Origin: Microvelia longipes
Lineage: Eukaryota > Arthropoda > Insecta > Hemiptera > Veliidae
DNA length: 64,000 bases
Direction: 5' to 3'
Assembly: GCA_018340805.1 (NCBI GenBank)
Contig: JACMZG010001913.1
Coordinates: 7,910,866 to 7,974,865 of the forward strand
Part shown: in pieces, positions 47,316 through 59,319 of the stretch
Numbering within the stretch: the first letter of the stretch is position 1
Layout: every line of letters starts with the position of its first letter
Translations under genes and position numbers: made by a program
The notes under the pieces: generated by a model
Database searches by the model: none
What the model saw: the letters and a program-made list of their open reading frames with translations, nothing else
What the model was told of the DNA's origin: nothing

Positions 47316-47811
47316 GAAAAATTAGAACCTGCTATCTTGATTAGATGCTCGGAAAGTATTTGTTGCGGAACTTTTGCCACACCCTGGGTTTTTATTACCC
47401 TAATAGCACTATTTCTTCTTACTTCTATATTTTAAGAGAGTCAGTTAAAAGAGATTTATTAGAGATTCTTTCTAATCAGTATAACTTGAACAGCTTTCTC
47501 TCCTTTCTTCTCTTCTAATGAATATTCAATGTTATATTATATAACATGAAGGCTAAAACAACCAGGTTCTTACCAACTCTTACAATCTTATTATGCATTC
47601 AGGTTACCCAGGAATTATTCACCAATTAAAATAAGAATTAAGTTTATCATAAAATAGCTCTGGTAATTATTGAGCTTTCTTTAGTTACATTCATGTTGAA
47701 AAGGAATAATAAAGGAAAGTTGTTGTAAAACATTTACTAATAATGATCATCAGAATAACTATACTCGGAAGATCAGAGACACAATTATTTATTTATAAAT
47801 TGCGATACATA

Positions 47812-47841
47812 TTTCGACTTTCTTTGTATAGTCATCTTCAG
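47812..47841 (-). ncRNA. Hammerhead-like core motif
   Basis: Minus strand: CUGAAGA (47841 to 47835), U, GACU, a 10-nt loop, AGUC, GAAA (47815 to 47812). Same arrangement as at 40098-40137 and at 13848-14122. No cleavage triplet with paired flanks was identified. Confidence 0.3.
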
Positions 47842-47941
47842 GCAATATCACAAAATGTTTTTAAGTTTAACCTTACATAAGAGAAAAAGAAGTGGGGAAA
47901 ACGTATTAGACCAAGAGCCCAGGGGTGTTTTGTTAATAAAA

Positions 47942-48106
47942 ATTGTAATGGCTGGAACCGGTCTCAATATTTCGTAAATATCTTCCTGAACAAGGATCTG
48001 CAATTCTGTAGACTCGTATCGGATGGGTGTCCCACGCAGATCGCACTTTAGGGGTCAAATTTACCATCCAAGTTAATATAAAGTGTAATGGCTGGAAACG
48101 GGTTTA
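47942..48106. repeat. Short direct duplication beside the LINE
   Basis: 'gtaatggctggaaccggtct' at about 47946 recurs as 'gtaatggctggaaacgggtt' at about 48083. The second copy lies directly against the poly(A) end of the neighbouring retrotransposon. Confidence 0.7.
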
Positions 48107-48839
48107 ATTTTTTTTTTTTTTAAACAATATTTCCTTTATTTAATATAAAATATAATGGCAACAAACTTCTTTAAAACTAAAATATAAACCCTATATTTAA
48201 AATTCAAATAAAAAAAAAAAATAATGAATAGATGCAAATAATTATGGAAAAGATAAAATATATAGGCTTAATAGATAAAAAAAAGTAAAAAAATTTATAG
48301 AAATATAAATATATAGAAGCCTTTTTAAATGCATGTGTTTTTTTATGTATTTTTTTTTAAAGAAGTATGTCTTGTAGTGGAAATGTACTCTTCACTTAAG
48401 GCATTAGCCTGCGCCGCAAAGAGTGATGTTTTTTTACTCTTTATATTTGAATTGTCTAAAAATATTGTTTTATGTAATTATTATAATTGTGAGTGTTTAT
48501 TATTTGTTTGTATGTTTTATTTAATTGTTATTTTTTATATGTTATTATATTATTATTATTTTATTATTATTTATTATTAATTTATTATAATTATTATTAT
48601 TTATTATTATTATTATTAATTATATATTATTAATATTATTATTATTATTATAATGTCAATATCAATTTATATTTATTGTTTTGTATGTTTGTTTTATATA
48701 TTATTTATTTATTTTCGGTTGCATTGAATAGAATTTAAATACATATTGTACTGTTTATTTATTAGTAAAGTTTTTAGTTTATTTTATGTTTGTTTAGTCA
48801 GTGTGAATTGATATCATTAGTTATATAACTTTATGGCTA

Positions 48840-51540
48840 CATACTTCCAATGTTTTGACCCAGTGTAGTTTTCATAGAAGGTTCTGAAAGAGTTTCCTTT
48901 TTTGCTGCTCTTGTAATTCCTGTTATTGTCTCTAACGACTGGTGTTGTTTATAAAAAAGAGAAGAGAGGTCATTTGTCGCGTAGAATCTATGTTTAAGAC
49001 ATTAAGTTGTTTGTATAAGGGACCTGACCTCTGTTCTCTGTCCTTATAAAGCATAACTCTTATAGAGCTTTTGGATGATTTCTACGGGCTTCCTAACAGT
49101 TGACGAAGCAGCTCCCACCCTATTCCATACCTTATAACGGAGTCAGATATCGCATAGTAAAGCATGCGCCTCTGGTCTACAGTCAGAAAGCCCCTAGCTC
49201 TCAACATTATGTAGAGCTTTGCCTCAGCTTTTTATTTATCTCATGCACATGTTGGTTCCACTTTAGATTTTCATCTAATGTGAGACCCAAGTATTTGCCT
49301 TTGAGACTCTTTCAACTTTGGGCAAAAGCATTGTGACGGGAACATATTTAATCAGTCATATCTATTGTGTATACAGATATGTTTTTCAGGTTGTGTTCGT
49401 TCTCATGTGAGAAAGTCATTAGTTGTGTTTGGTTAGCATTTAAAGTTAGTAATGTTTTGTAAGTCCAGTTTAAATTATTATTAGGTCAGATTCTATGCTG
49501 TAGTACCTGATTCCAGTCGATGCCCGTGCCTAATAAGACCAATCACACAAAACCAACTATCTGTCCTTAAATTAATTTAAATATAATCTATAATGTAGAT
49601 AAGGAAGTAGGTCGGTGCCAATACTGTTCCTGAGGTATTGAGTAGTTGGAAGTTTTCTCATCGCTCAACTGCTCATTTATTTCAACTACCTGTGTTCGGT
49701 CGTAAGGTAACTTCACACCATTTTAACAGTATTCCTTGTACACCAATTTTCTTAAGTTTTAATTAATATTTTAAAGAGACAGAGTCGAAGGCTTTCGAAA
49801 GATCCAGCAGTACTCCACGGGCTTAAGACCTGAATCGAGTTGTTTCGTGATGTACGAAGTCACCTGAAATGGCATCTCCGTACTAAGACCTTTACGAAAG
49901 CCAAATGAAAGTGGAAATATGTTATTTTTCTAAAAATTCAACTAAATATTTCTACCACTTTCTCAATTATTTTGGCAATTTAGATAACATGGATATAGGC
50001 CTATATTTGCCGGTTCTTTTTATCACCTTTCTTATAAATAGTTTAATGATTGCTTTCTTTAATATGGTAGGAAATATGCCTTGTTTCAGAGATGACTTGG
50101 TTATATGGAAATCGTTTAACTAGATAGTCTATGTTTTTTTTTATAATGTCTACAGTAATGAGATCATGGCCAGGTCCAGATCCTCCTCTTAGATCTGAGA
50201 TCGCATCCATAATATCTTTATACTTACATTAATTTCTTTTATACTTAGGTCGCTGTCTAGGTCGTTCAGTCGCGTCTCGTTCTAAGTGAGTATTGTTTTT
50301 TTTTTCAATTCTTCAGCCATTTCTCTCCCTATAGATGAGAAATAGTCCCCTAAAACATTGGCTGCTTGCTTACTGTTAAAAGTTGCATCTATAATCTCCC
50401 ATTTTCATTTTTAATCTCTTTAATTAATTCTTTTCTTTTTATTTGCCCTGTTACGGCTTCATTAATAGTTTTCCAGAGAACTCTAGGATCATCTTTCCAT
50501 CTATTATCTTATTTTGATAATATTCATTTTTTTTTCTAATTAATTTTTTAACATTTTGTTATATTTATTGTACTTAATTTTAATTTGTATTTGTGGGCTG
50601 TTTCTTTACTTTATTTGACATGATTTCTCTTTTTCTAATACAATTACAAGACCATCAGTAATCCAAGGTTTATTTTATTAATTTTTGCTTTTTCTGATCT
50701 TTTCTTGCTGAGTACTGATGTTCATGCAATGTTGTATTTTAGAGATAAATGCTTCAGTTATTAAATTTATTTCATTTTTTTTATATTTTCTTCCACTCTT
50801 CTTTTTTTCAACAATTCTGTAAGTTGTTCGTGATTTACTTTATTTTTATATTGTATGTTAGCCGTAGTTGTTTATCTATTTTTTCAAAATTGTTAACTAA
50901 GAGAAAGTGGTCAGTAATATTAGTTTTAATAACCTGTGCATTTGATCGTGGTAATAATGAATCATTAACAAAAACATGATCTATGGTGTACTAGAGTTCT
51001 CTGTGACTCTCGTCGGTTCTTCTATTAATGAGTTGAATTTATTTAGAGTTAAGAGATTTAAATAATCATTTTCATCTTAGTGAAAATCCTATTATTGTTA
51101 TTGCCGTTTATGTTATATTGATATCACCTGTTATAATTGTTTATGTTTATTTAAACTTTTTATTATAGGAAAAATTCCTCTATAAACAAACTACAGTTTT
51201 CATTAGGTGACCTATAAATGGCCACTATGTTTGTATTGTGTTTGTAATTGAGTACAATACAGTTTGCTCCAGACATAATATGTTCATTATATTTAATGAT
51301 TGGCATAATTTCATTTCTAATATATATCAGTATTCCACTATTCTGGTTAATATTATTGTATAACTATTTGTAATAATTGCTTATATTGTAAATATCAGTC
51401 TGTGAATTTCTAATTCTTGCTTCTGTAAGAATATTATGTCATAATAAGTATTAATACTGCGTAAAGTGCACATAAATATCAAAAATTTCTTCTTACACTT
51501 CTAATATTTGATGTAGTATATTAATTTTCATGTTTGATGT
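48840..51540 (-). pseudogene. LINE ORF2 remnant (endonuclease and reverse transcriptase)
   Basis: Would nick DNA and copy the element's RNA at the target. Pieces readable on the minus strand, in order: an N-terminal endonuclease piece ending ILTEARIRNSQTDIYNI (about 51400-51540); NQNSGILIYIRNEI and IVAIYRSPNENC (51180-51350); RT block DAISDLRGGSGPGHDL (about 50161-50215); YKKGDKKNRQ (about 50030); IAKIIEKVVEIF; FGFRKGL-like and LLDLSKAFDSV-like blocks split by frameshifts (49770-49910); KWCEVTLRPNTG and SGTVLAPTYFLIYI (49590-49750); GKYLGLTLDENLKWNQHVHE (about 49235-49295); C-terminal tail to about 48840. Multiple frameshifts and stops. The active-site aspartate pair could not be read cleanly. 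Confidence 0.8.
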
Positions 51541-52317
51541 ATAAGTGATGAAATATTATGTCTGAATACAATAGGGATAAAAACGAAACAATAATTTATA
51601 ATAAACTGATAAATATATATATTATACACACACACACCTACAAAAATACATATTCCATATATAAATACGTATACACAAACACTTATATATGCATATATAT
51701 CTTTATTTTAGGGAATATTAATACGTATTAAACTTTTTAGTTATTTAATAAACAATTGAAACCGAGATTTATTTATATTTTAACAAAAATTTTACATAAA
51801 CAGTTAGTGGAGTATGTATTCAATTAAATTTTTTTATGTTTAATTATTTTGAAAGAATTATATTTATTTGAGTGCTTTTAATTTCTTTAAGTTATATTTT
51901 ATTATCTAATTATACTATTTTTAAGTTAATTTTTATTTATTTATTAAATTTAATATTATTTATGCTTTATTATTTAATATAATAACTTACTTTTACTTAA
52001 AGTTATTGTAATTTTTATATTATTTGTTTTTTATGTATAATTTATGTTTTATTATTTATTTTATTAATTAAATATTTATTTGAAAATAATTATAAATGTA
52101 TTTTTTTTTAAATTCAAGGTTTTATTAATGTTATATGCTTATTATAAGAGTTTTTTAGTTTTATATTTAAAAATATATAAAATTTTATTTTAGTAAAGTA
52201 ATAATAAAATAAGTAAAATTAAATAAGGATTTTTTTGGTAGCTATAAAGTAGGTATTATTACGTCGATTTCCCAGTTTTTCCTCTTGTTTTGTAACCCCC
52301 TGTTTTTTTGATGATTT

Positions 52318-53259
52318 TCATTTTCTTTTTTTATTTTCATTTGCTGATTCCTTCCCTTCAGGATCAGATGATCTTAGTTCATCTAGTTGACGAATATTCA
52401 TTATTTGTAATGATTTAGATCCATCATCTTTTTTTAAGAATATTTTTCCGCCTTTCGACCATGCATATTTAAAGTTAAAGTCTTTTTTAAAATTTCTTGC
52501 TGCATGCAAAATTTCCTTGTAACTTGGTGCAATGTGTTCACTGATAAAAATGTCAGACCCATCAAACTTATCATCTATCATGTTCGCCGTTAATCGTTTT
52601 TCTTTCCCTAGTGCGATCCATTTAAGTTTTTCACGAATATTGCACAGTTTGACGACTATAGAGGGAATCCTCGTTTGATTATATGGTGTTGTTCGGTGAC
52701 ATACTTGAATGGTGTTCTCATTTATACATATACCCAATTCCTTGGCTATTTTGGTTACTATCTTGAAGCAATCCTCATTTTTTTGTTTGGGAACCCCGGT
52801 TATTTCAACATTCTCCTGTCTTGCTTTATGTTCTAGCATATCAACGTTGTTTTTCATACTGTCAATCTTATTTTCAAGCACATTTTTTTCATCTTTTAAG
52901 GTCTTAATTTCTTCCTGCAGGCCTTTGATTAATTCACTAGAGCACTGTTATCTGATTGACAGTTGATGATATCAGTTTTCATGTTATCTATATCCTCTTT
53001 CATACCGGTTATTGTATTTTGTATACTTAAAGTTGTATCTTTAATTTCGGCCATTTCTATGAATATTTTTGAAATTTCTTTCGACGAAGCTGGCTTGCAA
53101 TCGTCGCAGATCCAGTCTTTCATTTTTTTTTTTAATAAGTTTATTTAAATTATCTATGCTTTTTATTCTTGTACATTTAACATGAAAGCTTTCAAAACAA
53201 TCACTACATTCAACTGCTTCTTTTATGTTTGCAATATCTTTACATTTAGCACATTCCAT
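52318..53259 (-). pseudogene. LINE ORF1 remnant (PHD finger, coiled coil, FP-like domain)
   Basis: Probable RNA-binding chaperone of the element. The N-terminus (53259 downward) has MECAKCKDI...ECSDCFESFHVKC, and after a frameshift in an A-rich tract near 53125, WICDDC: together a C4HC3 PHD-type pattern. A coiled coil follows (EISKIFIEMAEIKDTTLSIQ onward), then after a second break (about 52930) a 187-codon frame (52318-52881) with IDSMKNNVDMLEHKARQENV, EITGVP, KELGI and FISEHIAPSYKEILHAAR. The latter resembles the baculovirus FP-type domain found in many insect LINE ORF1 proteins (family knowledge). Ends in a lysine-rich tail. Confidence 0.75.
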
Positions 53260-53290
53260 TTTTCACTTTATTTAAACAATATAAATAAAT

Positions 53291-53659
53291 ATTGAGGAAG
53301 TATGATAATGATAAGAAAGTGATTACCTTGATTGATATATCAGGAGGCGGGGCTCGTAGAAGGCGGGGTTGTATTGTTTTTCTTTATCGAGTACAATATC
53401 CACTTTTCGCTACACAATTATTAAAACCACATTTTATAATTTAATTTAAACCGTTTAAAAATTAAAATATTTGTATAATATCAACTTTAATGTTTATAAA
53501 ACACTATAACTTTAATTTTTAGCACTTTGTTTTACTATTTACATCGAAATTAACCAAATCTTATGTAAATATTAAATTTTATTAACTATTAATTAAATGT
53601 AATACGGAGCGTAGACGTTTCCTGTCCAAAGAGTAAACAACAACTGAACTGAACTGTGA
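53291..53659. other. No gene; possible LINE 5' UTR
   Basis: Holds 'aggaggcggggctcgtag' and 'aaggcggggttgtattg' (53340-53375), an unusually GC-rich spot that may be the element's internal promoter region. Otherwise AT-rich. Confidence 0.35.
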
Positions 53660-53875
53660 TAATAGAGTTAGAGTTTTATTTCTTTACAAAGGCAGGTTTC
53701 GTACTTGCCTCAACAAACGATGCTCTCAGTATTATTTTTATCCAAAAATGTATTGTCTTTTTGTATTCCTGCATTTGTTACTTTTAGCGAATTTACAAAG
53801 GAAAATTGAGCTTGTTATATTAGGGTTATAAAGAAAGAAGAATGAAGGTGATTTCAGAAAATTAAGATTACCAAA
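53660..53875 (+). repeat. RepB interspersed repeat, copy 2
   Basis: 'agagttttatttctttac', 'aggtttcgtacttgcctcaa', 'ttatttttatcca' and 'gagcttgttatattagggtt', colinear with 17085-17280. Confidence 0.7.
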
Positions 53876-53894
53876 ACTATACATTGTCAAAATT

Positions 53895-53957
53895 ATATAT
53901 AATATATAATATATATATATATAATATATATAATTATATAATAATATATATAATATC
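53895..53957. repeat. TA-rich microsatellite
   Basis: Interrupted TA repeats. Confidence 0.85.
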
Positions 53958-54021
53958 TCTAATAATTGAAACTGGCAAATGGCGAGATGTTGGGGTGGTT
54001 ACGTGGCTTATAATTTTTTTT

Positions 54022-54145
54022 ACTTTTCCCATTTATACAGTAGGTATTCAGGAAAAGTGTGTTTGCTGTGATAATCAGAAATTGGAATTTAAATTTAATT
54101 ATCCGTTTCAGGTGTTCATAAGATCTTCTGAGTAGTTTTTAAAAC
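54022..54145 (+). repeat. RepA copy, 5' part
   Basis: Terminal hairpin ACTTTTCCC...'tacagtaggta'...GGAAAAGT at 54021-54059, then 'ttatccgtttcaggtgttca' and 'gatcttctgagtagtttt'. Confidence 0.65.
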
Positions 54146-54389
54146 TTAATGTTTAATGTTTGCCTTTATGTTTGATTTATTTATTTAATATTCAAAAATT
54201 ACGTACAATTTGTAAGTTATAAAATTGACAAAGATTTTAAAAAAAGTCCCCAAAAAGAGCCAGCTAGAAGGAGACCAAAAATGTGTGTGTGTTTGTAACC
54301 ATCGCAATTCCAGTGAGTTTTTATACTACGGAGTCAAAATTTGGAACAAAAATATTTAGTTCTATTTGTTTCATAAAATAACTTCTATG

Positions 54390-54660
54390 TTAGGGACGAG
54401 ATTTTGTAAAAAAAACTTGTATGTAAAGCGACGAGATTGTCTATTAAATACTTCTATACAAAGAGACCATATTTTGCATTAAAAATTTCTATATAAAGAG
54501 ACGAAAGTTGCAAAGAATGTTCTATAAAGAGAGACGAGATTTTGTATTACAAACATCCATACAAAAAAAATTTCGTAAGAAATCTCGATGTATTTTAGTT
54601 CTATACAAAGAGACGAGAATTCGTAAGAAAAACTTCTATTTAAAGAAACGAGGTTCAAAA
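54390..54660. repeat. Degenerate minisatellite, about 36-bp unit, about seven copies
   Basis: Recurring 'aaagagacgagattttg' followed by 'taaaaacttctat'-like sequence. Each unit varies. Confidence 0.8.
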
Positions 54661-55602
54661 AAAAGAAAAATTCTATAAAAAAATATTAAAAACAAAATCA
54701 GATTTTCAATTCAATTTTTTAAACTTTTGAATCCTGATTGGACAGCCGCAAATGGGTGGGGGGTTTAATCAATACCAAAAGTGGTTTTATGAATCATTAA
54801 ACTGATTTATTTCTCCTAAAAGGGTTCAACCTGGCCAATGGTAAATGGGAAATAAATAATAATTCCGCTCGTTCACACCAGAGTCCATAAAGAGAAAGTT
54901 TTGCAATAATGCGATTAATTAGTAAAGTTAAAAAAAATATTTGTATGTAAACAATTTTATGTTAGATTTTTCGTCAAATTTTAAGGTTTTTTAAATCCAA
55001 GTATAATAAAGTATATTGACCGACATATATAATACGTTCGTCAATGTCATAAATTTGGTGCAGCAACTCAGTTTTGAAGCACTCAAGGGACCCTTTTAAA
55101 AACAATTAAACGGTAAGACCTCTCAGACCCCAAGTTGTACTAAATTCAAATAAAATTGACCTCTTTTCCCCCCTGAAACTTTTGAATTACTGGGAAAAAG
55201 AAATTTACAGCCGTAAGAGAGAATTCATGATAATCGAGTGTTGGAGGTATAAATAAGATTTATGAATGTTTTCCCTTGTGAAAAGGAAATTGTAACTTAT
55301 AATCATTTTTTTTGTAGGATTGCTAAAAGATGAATTTAAAGCATGATTTACTGGGTTTTCGTTTTGTTGTTCGTTTTTTAATTCAATATTTTCATTGATA
55401 ATTTTCAGTCGTGAATTAAAACAGAGCCAAAAAATATGGTTTGCTAAGAAAATATTTTCATGAAAAGCTTTCAACGCGGAAAGAAACATGGAAACCACCT
55501 CAATCATTTTATTTTCATGGAATATTTGGTAAACCTGATAATATATTTTAGTATCAGGTTAGATGTGAACTTGAGAGGTACTGACTGAACTGTAGCTAAA
55601 AA
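54661..55602. other. No gene recognised
   Basis: A 100-codon minus frame at 55205-55507 begins with ATG and has mixed composition, but it shows no known motif and is AT-driven. Not called. Confidence 0.35.
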
Positions 55603-55665
55603 CATTGGATACGGGGTATCTTGGTACTCTCCACATTGCATTCGCAACTTTCATACTCTCAATGG
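55603..55665 (-). repeat. RepA outer-end fragment
   Basis: 'ttggatacggggtatcttgg' and 'tctccacattgcattcgc' match the outer terminus of RepA. Confidence 0.45.
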
Positions 55666-56264
55666 TATTAATTAAACTCCAGAGGTTTGGAGTCCACCTA
55701 TGGGTGCGAAATGAGCCTTAAATTATGGGTTAAACCTCGTCCATGTCACTAATTTCGTGTTTTAACGTTATATTTTGTAATAATTGTAGTGATTCCAAAA
55801 GTTATGGTTTTGCTACGAAATTTTAAAAATATTTATAGTTCGGGAGCCTACAGCTTACTTTCTACCTCATAAAAGGCAATACCTCAATATACAATTGAAA
55901 ATCAGTCACAAAGTAACCAAGTTACTGTACTTAAAAGATTAAAGTTTTTGTTCTTAACAAATCTTTAAAGCAGTTTTACCCAATCTGGAATAAAATGGAC
56001 AAAAAATTCTAAGGGGCATTTTGGTTGTCCAGTTTACCACCTTTAGTTTGGTAGTTTTTTTTGTTTCAATAAGTTTAATAATCACTGACTTATGCTACTT
56101 CAAGCACTTTTCAAACATATCCAAAATAATCTAAATTTTTGGAATTTTTTTTTAACTTTAACCATGGTGTGTTTTCAAAACGGCCCCACAGAGTTCGACA
56201 GACCTTGGTGATATTAGTTAGTTTTGGTGCACAGAACAAGAATATGACAGTCTTTTCCATGCGG
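55666..56264. other. No gene recognised
   Basis: 'gggagcctacagcttacttt' 'ctacctcataaaaggca' (about 55850-55880) recurs inverted near 57655-57710 ('ttatgaggtagaaaataagc'), hinting at ends of a larger element spanning RepD copy 2. No ORF. Confidence 0.35.
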
Positions 56265-56520
56265 TTTATAATAGTTATTTATGCACCAAGGGAGTAAAGA
56301 ATGTCATTATTCCCCTGAGCATTATGTTGGCTCCTGAGGCAAAAGCCGAGGGAACCAAAGGATTTAAATCCTGAGGCGAAGCGGGGATTTAGTGGTTAAC
56401 TCCTGAGGCGAAGTCGAGGAGTATAGCTATTTACTTCCGAGGCGAAGCGAGGGAGGAATTATTGCGAGGGATAATGGCATTTTACTCCCAAGGTGCATAC
56501 AAGATTTTATCTCCAGACGT
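56265..56520. repeat. RepD, TIR-bearing element, copy 2
   Basis: Ends 'tttatgcaccaagggagta' and, reversed, 'cttgtatgcaccttgggag'. The interior carries three versions of 'tcctgaggcgaagc(g/c)gagg', a short internal repetition. Homologous to 30475-30700. Confidence 0.65.
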
Positions 56521-57425
56521 CGACTTGAAATAAAGTAGCATGTCTTTTTTCATTTCTTTTTTCAAGATTTTTTAACTGAAATTTATCTTACCTTTATTAT
56601 AAGAAACTCGTCGTTTGGTGAATTATGCAAAAAGTCTTCAACTTGGTTCTTAGTAAAAACATTCGCTTTCTTTGCAAACATAACCTTCGTTTTTTTCTTT
56701 TAATAATGCAATTAGTGATGCATAGCTTTTGATATTAAAATTTTCTCTCACAAGCAAAGATGATTTGATCATTGAATGCAGTGACCGCAGACTTGACGCT
56801 TGTTTTGTTTTCATTCATTATTAAATAAACAAGCAATGCATTTCACTTACTTGTGTATATTATGATCATGACACCAACTTTAAATTGTTACATGCTTGTC
56901 ATATAACTTCGTTGGTAGCAAGTTTCTTTTACCAAGTTCGCTTCAATAGCAATGTCAGGAGGTGTATTCTTAAAAAGTTCGTCAATATCGCACACAATAT
57001 TATCTGACATTATTGAAATATTAGAGTAGAATATTAGAGCAGTTATAAGTAATATTTTAATCTAATTATTAAAGTTTAAGACAGTTAAACAGTAAAGCTA
57101 GGTTTTAAACTAAAAAAACTTTGATTAATGATATTTTGTCGAAAAAAAAAAACAATGAGTATGCAAATCTTAAAATTTTTTTAAAAATCAGGATAGCCAA
57201 CTTAATTTTTTTTACTTTTAAATAAAGAACTAGTTTTTTTTTTTTAAATTATTTCTTTATATTATTAGCATTAACTAGTTCTACTTAAAATGATTGTTAA
57301 TGTTATATTCTTTTTTATACATCTTATTCTTTTATATCTTCTTATTTATAGGTATCTTAGTTTTCAAATAAAAATAATTATATACTATTCAGTTTGTCGA
57401 TTATTAAGTTAAGTTGGCAACTGTT
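56521..57425. other. No gene recognised
   Basis: AT-rich; part of the possible larger inverted-repeat element noted for 55850 and 57700. Confidence 0.3.
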
Positions 57426-57481
57426 ACTTTTTACTCCCGAGGGAGTAAAAAGTACTTTTTACTCCTTTGGGAGTGAAAAGT
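57426..57481. repeat. Two adjacent 28-nt palindromes
   Basis: 57426-57453: ACTTTTTACTCCC / GGGAGTAAAAAGT with a 2-nt centre (perfect). 57454-57481: ACTTTTTACTCC..GGGAGTGAAAAGT (near-perfect). 'tactccc..gggagta' echoes the RepD ends. Confidence 0.85.
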
Positions 57482-59099
57482 GATTCTTTACTCTCTTAAA
57501 TCTAGTCATTAAATTTCGTATTATATACCGTCTGGAGATAATTTTTGGCATTTTTTTAGTTTTTGAGGCGCGACTGCTTTCGGCCCCACTTTCGGCGACA
57601 GACCAAATATGTTTACGATGTACTAACTACTCCCTACAATATCCCACAGACCAATTTCATGCCTTTTATGAGGTAGAAAATAAGCCGTGTGCTCCCGGAC
57701 TATTAATTTTAAGTTCATTTTGCTAAAGTCATATTTTGGGGGTTTCGCTTATATTTAGGAGCAGTCCTACTTCTATTATTAGTTGTTTATTTTGGTTATT
57801 TTTTTTTTTTTTATTGAAAGCCTCCGAAGTAGAGACTTGGTCCATAAAAAGGGCATTTATTTTGGTTAGGCCCCGGGTGACTTCGGCCCCCGGGCCAATG
57901 TGTTAATTCTATTTTATAAGTTAGTTTGTGCAAAGAAAATTTAGTATTTATTTCTTATGATTCGGCGAAGAAAGTAGATATTTTTGGTAACATATTTATG
58001 GATTAGTTTGTTTAGTTTTGTAACCCTCTGAATGGTTTTTGGCACCGGATGATTTGATGTGGCATTTTATTGAGAGAGTTGCCATAGTTCATTAGATATT
58101 GGTTATATGCCTCACAATCATAAAGCTTAAGAAGAGTCGAGCTCAGGATAAAAACTTTTTACCTTGGTTTAATTCTAACTTAAACTATTACTTTAATTCT
58201 AACTAACTATGTACTTATTCCTGAGTGATAAGTTCAATCTTCTAAAATACAAAGGCCCTATAGGAGGTTAGGAATCCTACCGAACTTAGGATCTTTTTTT
58301 ATATTTAATTTTTTAAAAACAGTTTATTTCATTTCTATTGGTTTCAAATTTTGAAACTGATGTTATAATCGTGTGTTTTATTGTGTAATGTAAGTTTTAA
58401 ATCAATCTATATCAACTTTATCGAAAAAGTAAAAGAAAATGTTTCGCACCAAAACCAAATTTACAATATATATTTTCTTTTCTGTAGGAAAATTGACAAG
58501 AATAATTTTCTTACGTTCCGAACAAACTCAACACGCTCAAATTTAATTTCAATAATTTCCAGACTTGGTTTAATGGTTATTCAAGAATAACCACTAAAGT
58601 GTGTTTGTATCTCAAAGAGAAAGACCCTAAATTTGAAATGCCTTTCATTTAATTGTTAACTAAATAATTATCAAACATACATTTCCTATTTAAATGTATC
58701 TTATATACGGAGATTTAGCAGGATCTTATTACAGTAATGGAGCCTCCCATGTAAAAGACACAAGTCTTCATTAAGGAAGGGTTTTAATTTGAAACTTGTA
58801 TGATGTTATTCCTATTCCACCTTCGTTAGTGTGCGTTTCTGAAATACCTGAGTGAGAAAATTATAAATTGTAAAATTTCGTACGGATATTGTATTAATTA
58901 ATTCATACAAATTCTTATGCAAATTGTCTAAAATAAATTGAACAAATAATTAATTGTTTTAAATAGAATTAACGAAAACTAAATTATTCGTTAATTTTAT
59001 CCAATACATTGTAAATTTATTTGAAGATATAAAATGCATTAATTATTATAATGAACTAAGTAATAAAGACTAATAGGACATTAGTAAAGGTTATATCCT
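57482..59099. other. No gene; GC-rich palindrome at 57871-57897
   Basis: 'ggccccgggtgacttcggcc' and 'cccgggcc' form a GC-rich inverted repeat in AT-rich surroundings. 57540-57610 and 57835-57900 share 'cttcggcccc'/'ctttcggccccac', suggesting element ends. A 69-codon frame at 58381 is not credible. Confidence 0.35.
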
Positions 59100-59300
59100 T
59101 TACTAATTAGGCAACTGTAATAGTTATTTACACGGCAAGAGGGAGAAGAAATTTTTACGGCCCAAGACTAAGTTTTCACGTAAGACGAAGACGCTGGTGA
59201 AAACTTCTTTTTCGCCCGAGACCGGAAGGCCGAGGGAGGTAAACAAGTAAGCTCCCAAGGCTTTGACGAGGGAGATAACTAATATTGACTCCCTAGGCCT
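59100..59300. repeat. RepD-like diverged element
   Basis: 'aatagttatttacacggcaa' through 'ggccgagggaggtaaac' and 'gagggagataac' resembles RepD in layout, but the match is loose. Confidence 0.3.
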
Positions 59301-59319
59301 CCTTAACTTAAAAAATCAA

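Larger units (their letters stand above)
48107..53290 (-). mobile_element. Non-LTR retrotransposon, decayed, about 5.2 kb
   Basis: Minus-strand order: 5' UTR (about 53260-53290, perhaps further), ORF1 with PHD finger and coiled coil, a long AT-rich gap (51540-52317), ORF2 with endonuclease and reverse transcriptase, 3' UTR, AATAAA (about 48139) and an A tail of about 14 (48109-48123 as T on +). Tail and domain order place it in the jockey/CR1 group. Many frameshifts and stops show it is dead. The 5' boundary and target duplication were not resolved. Confidence 0.85.

Noticed and set aside
47133..47435. 100-codon ORF on +
   Set aside because: Starts at TTG, spans an 84-bp tandem duplication and shows no family motif.
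55205..55507. 100-codon ORF on minus
   Set aside because: No recognisable domain, AT-driven composition and no supporting splice or promoter context.
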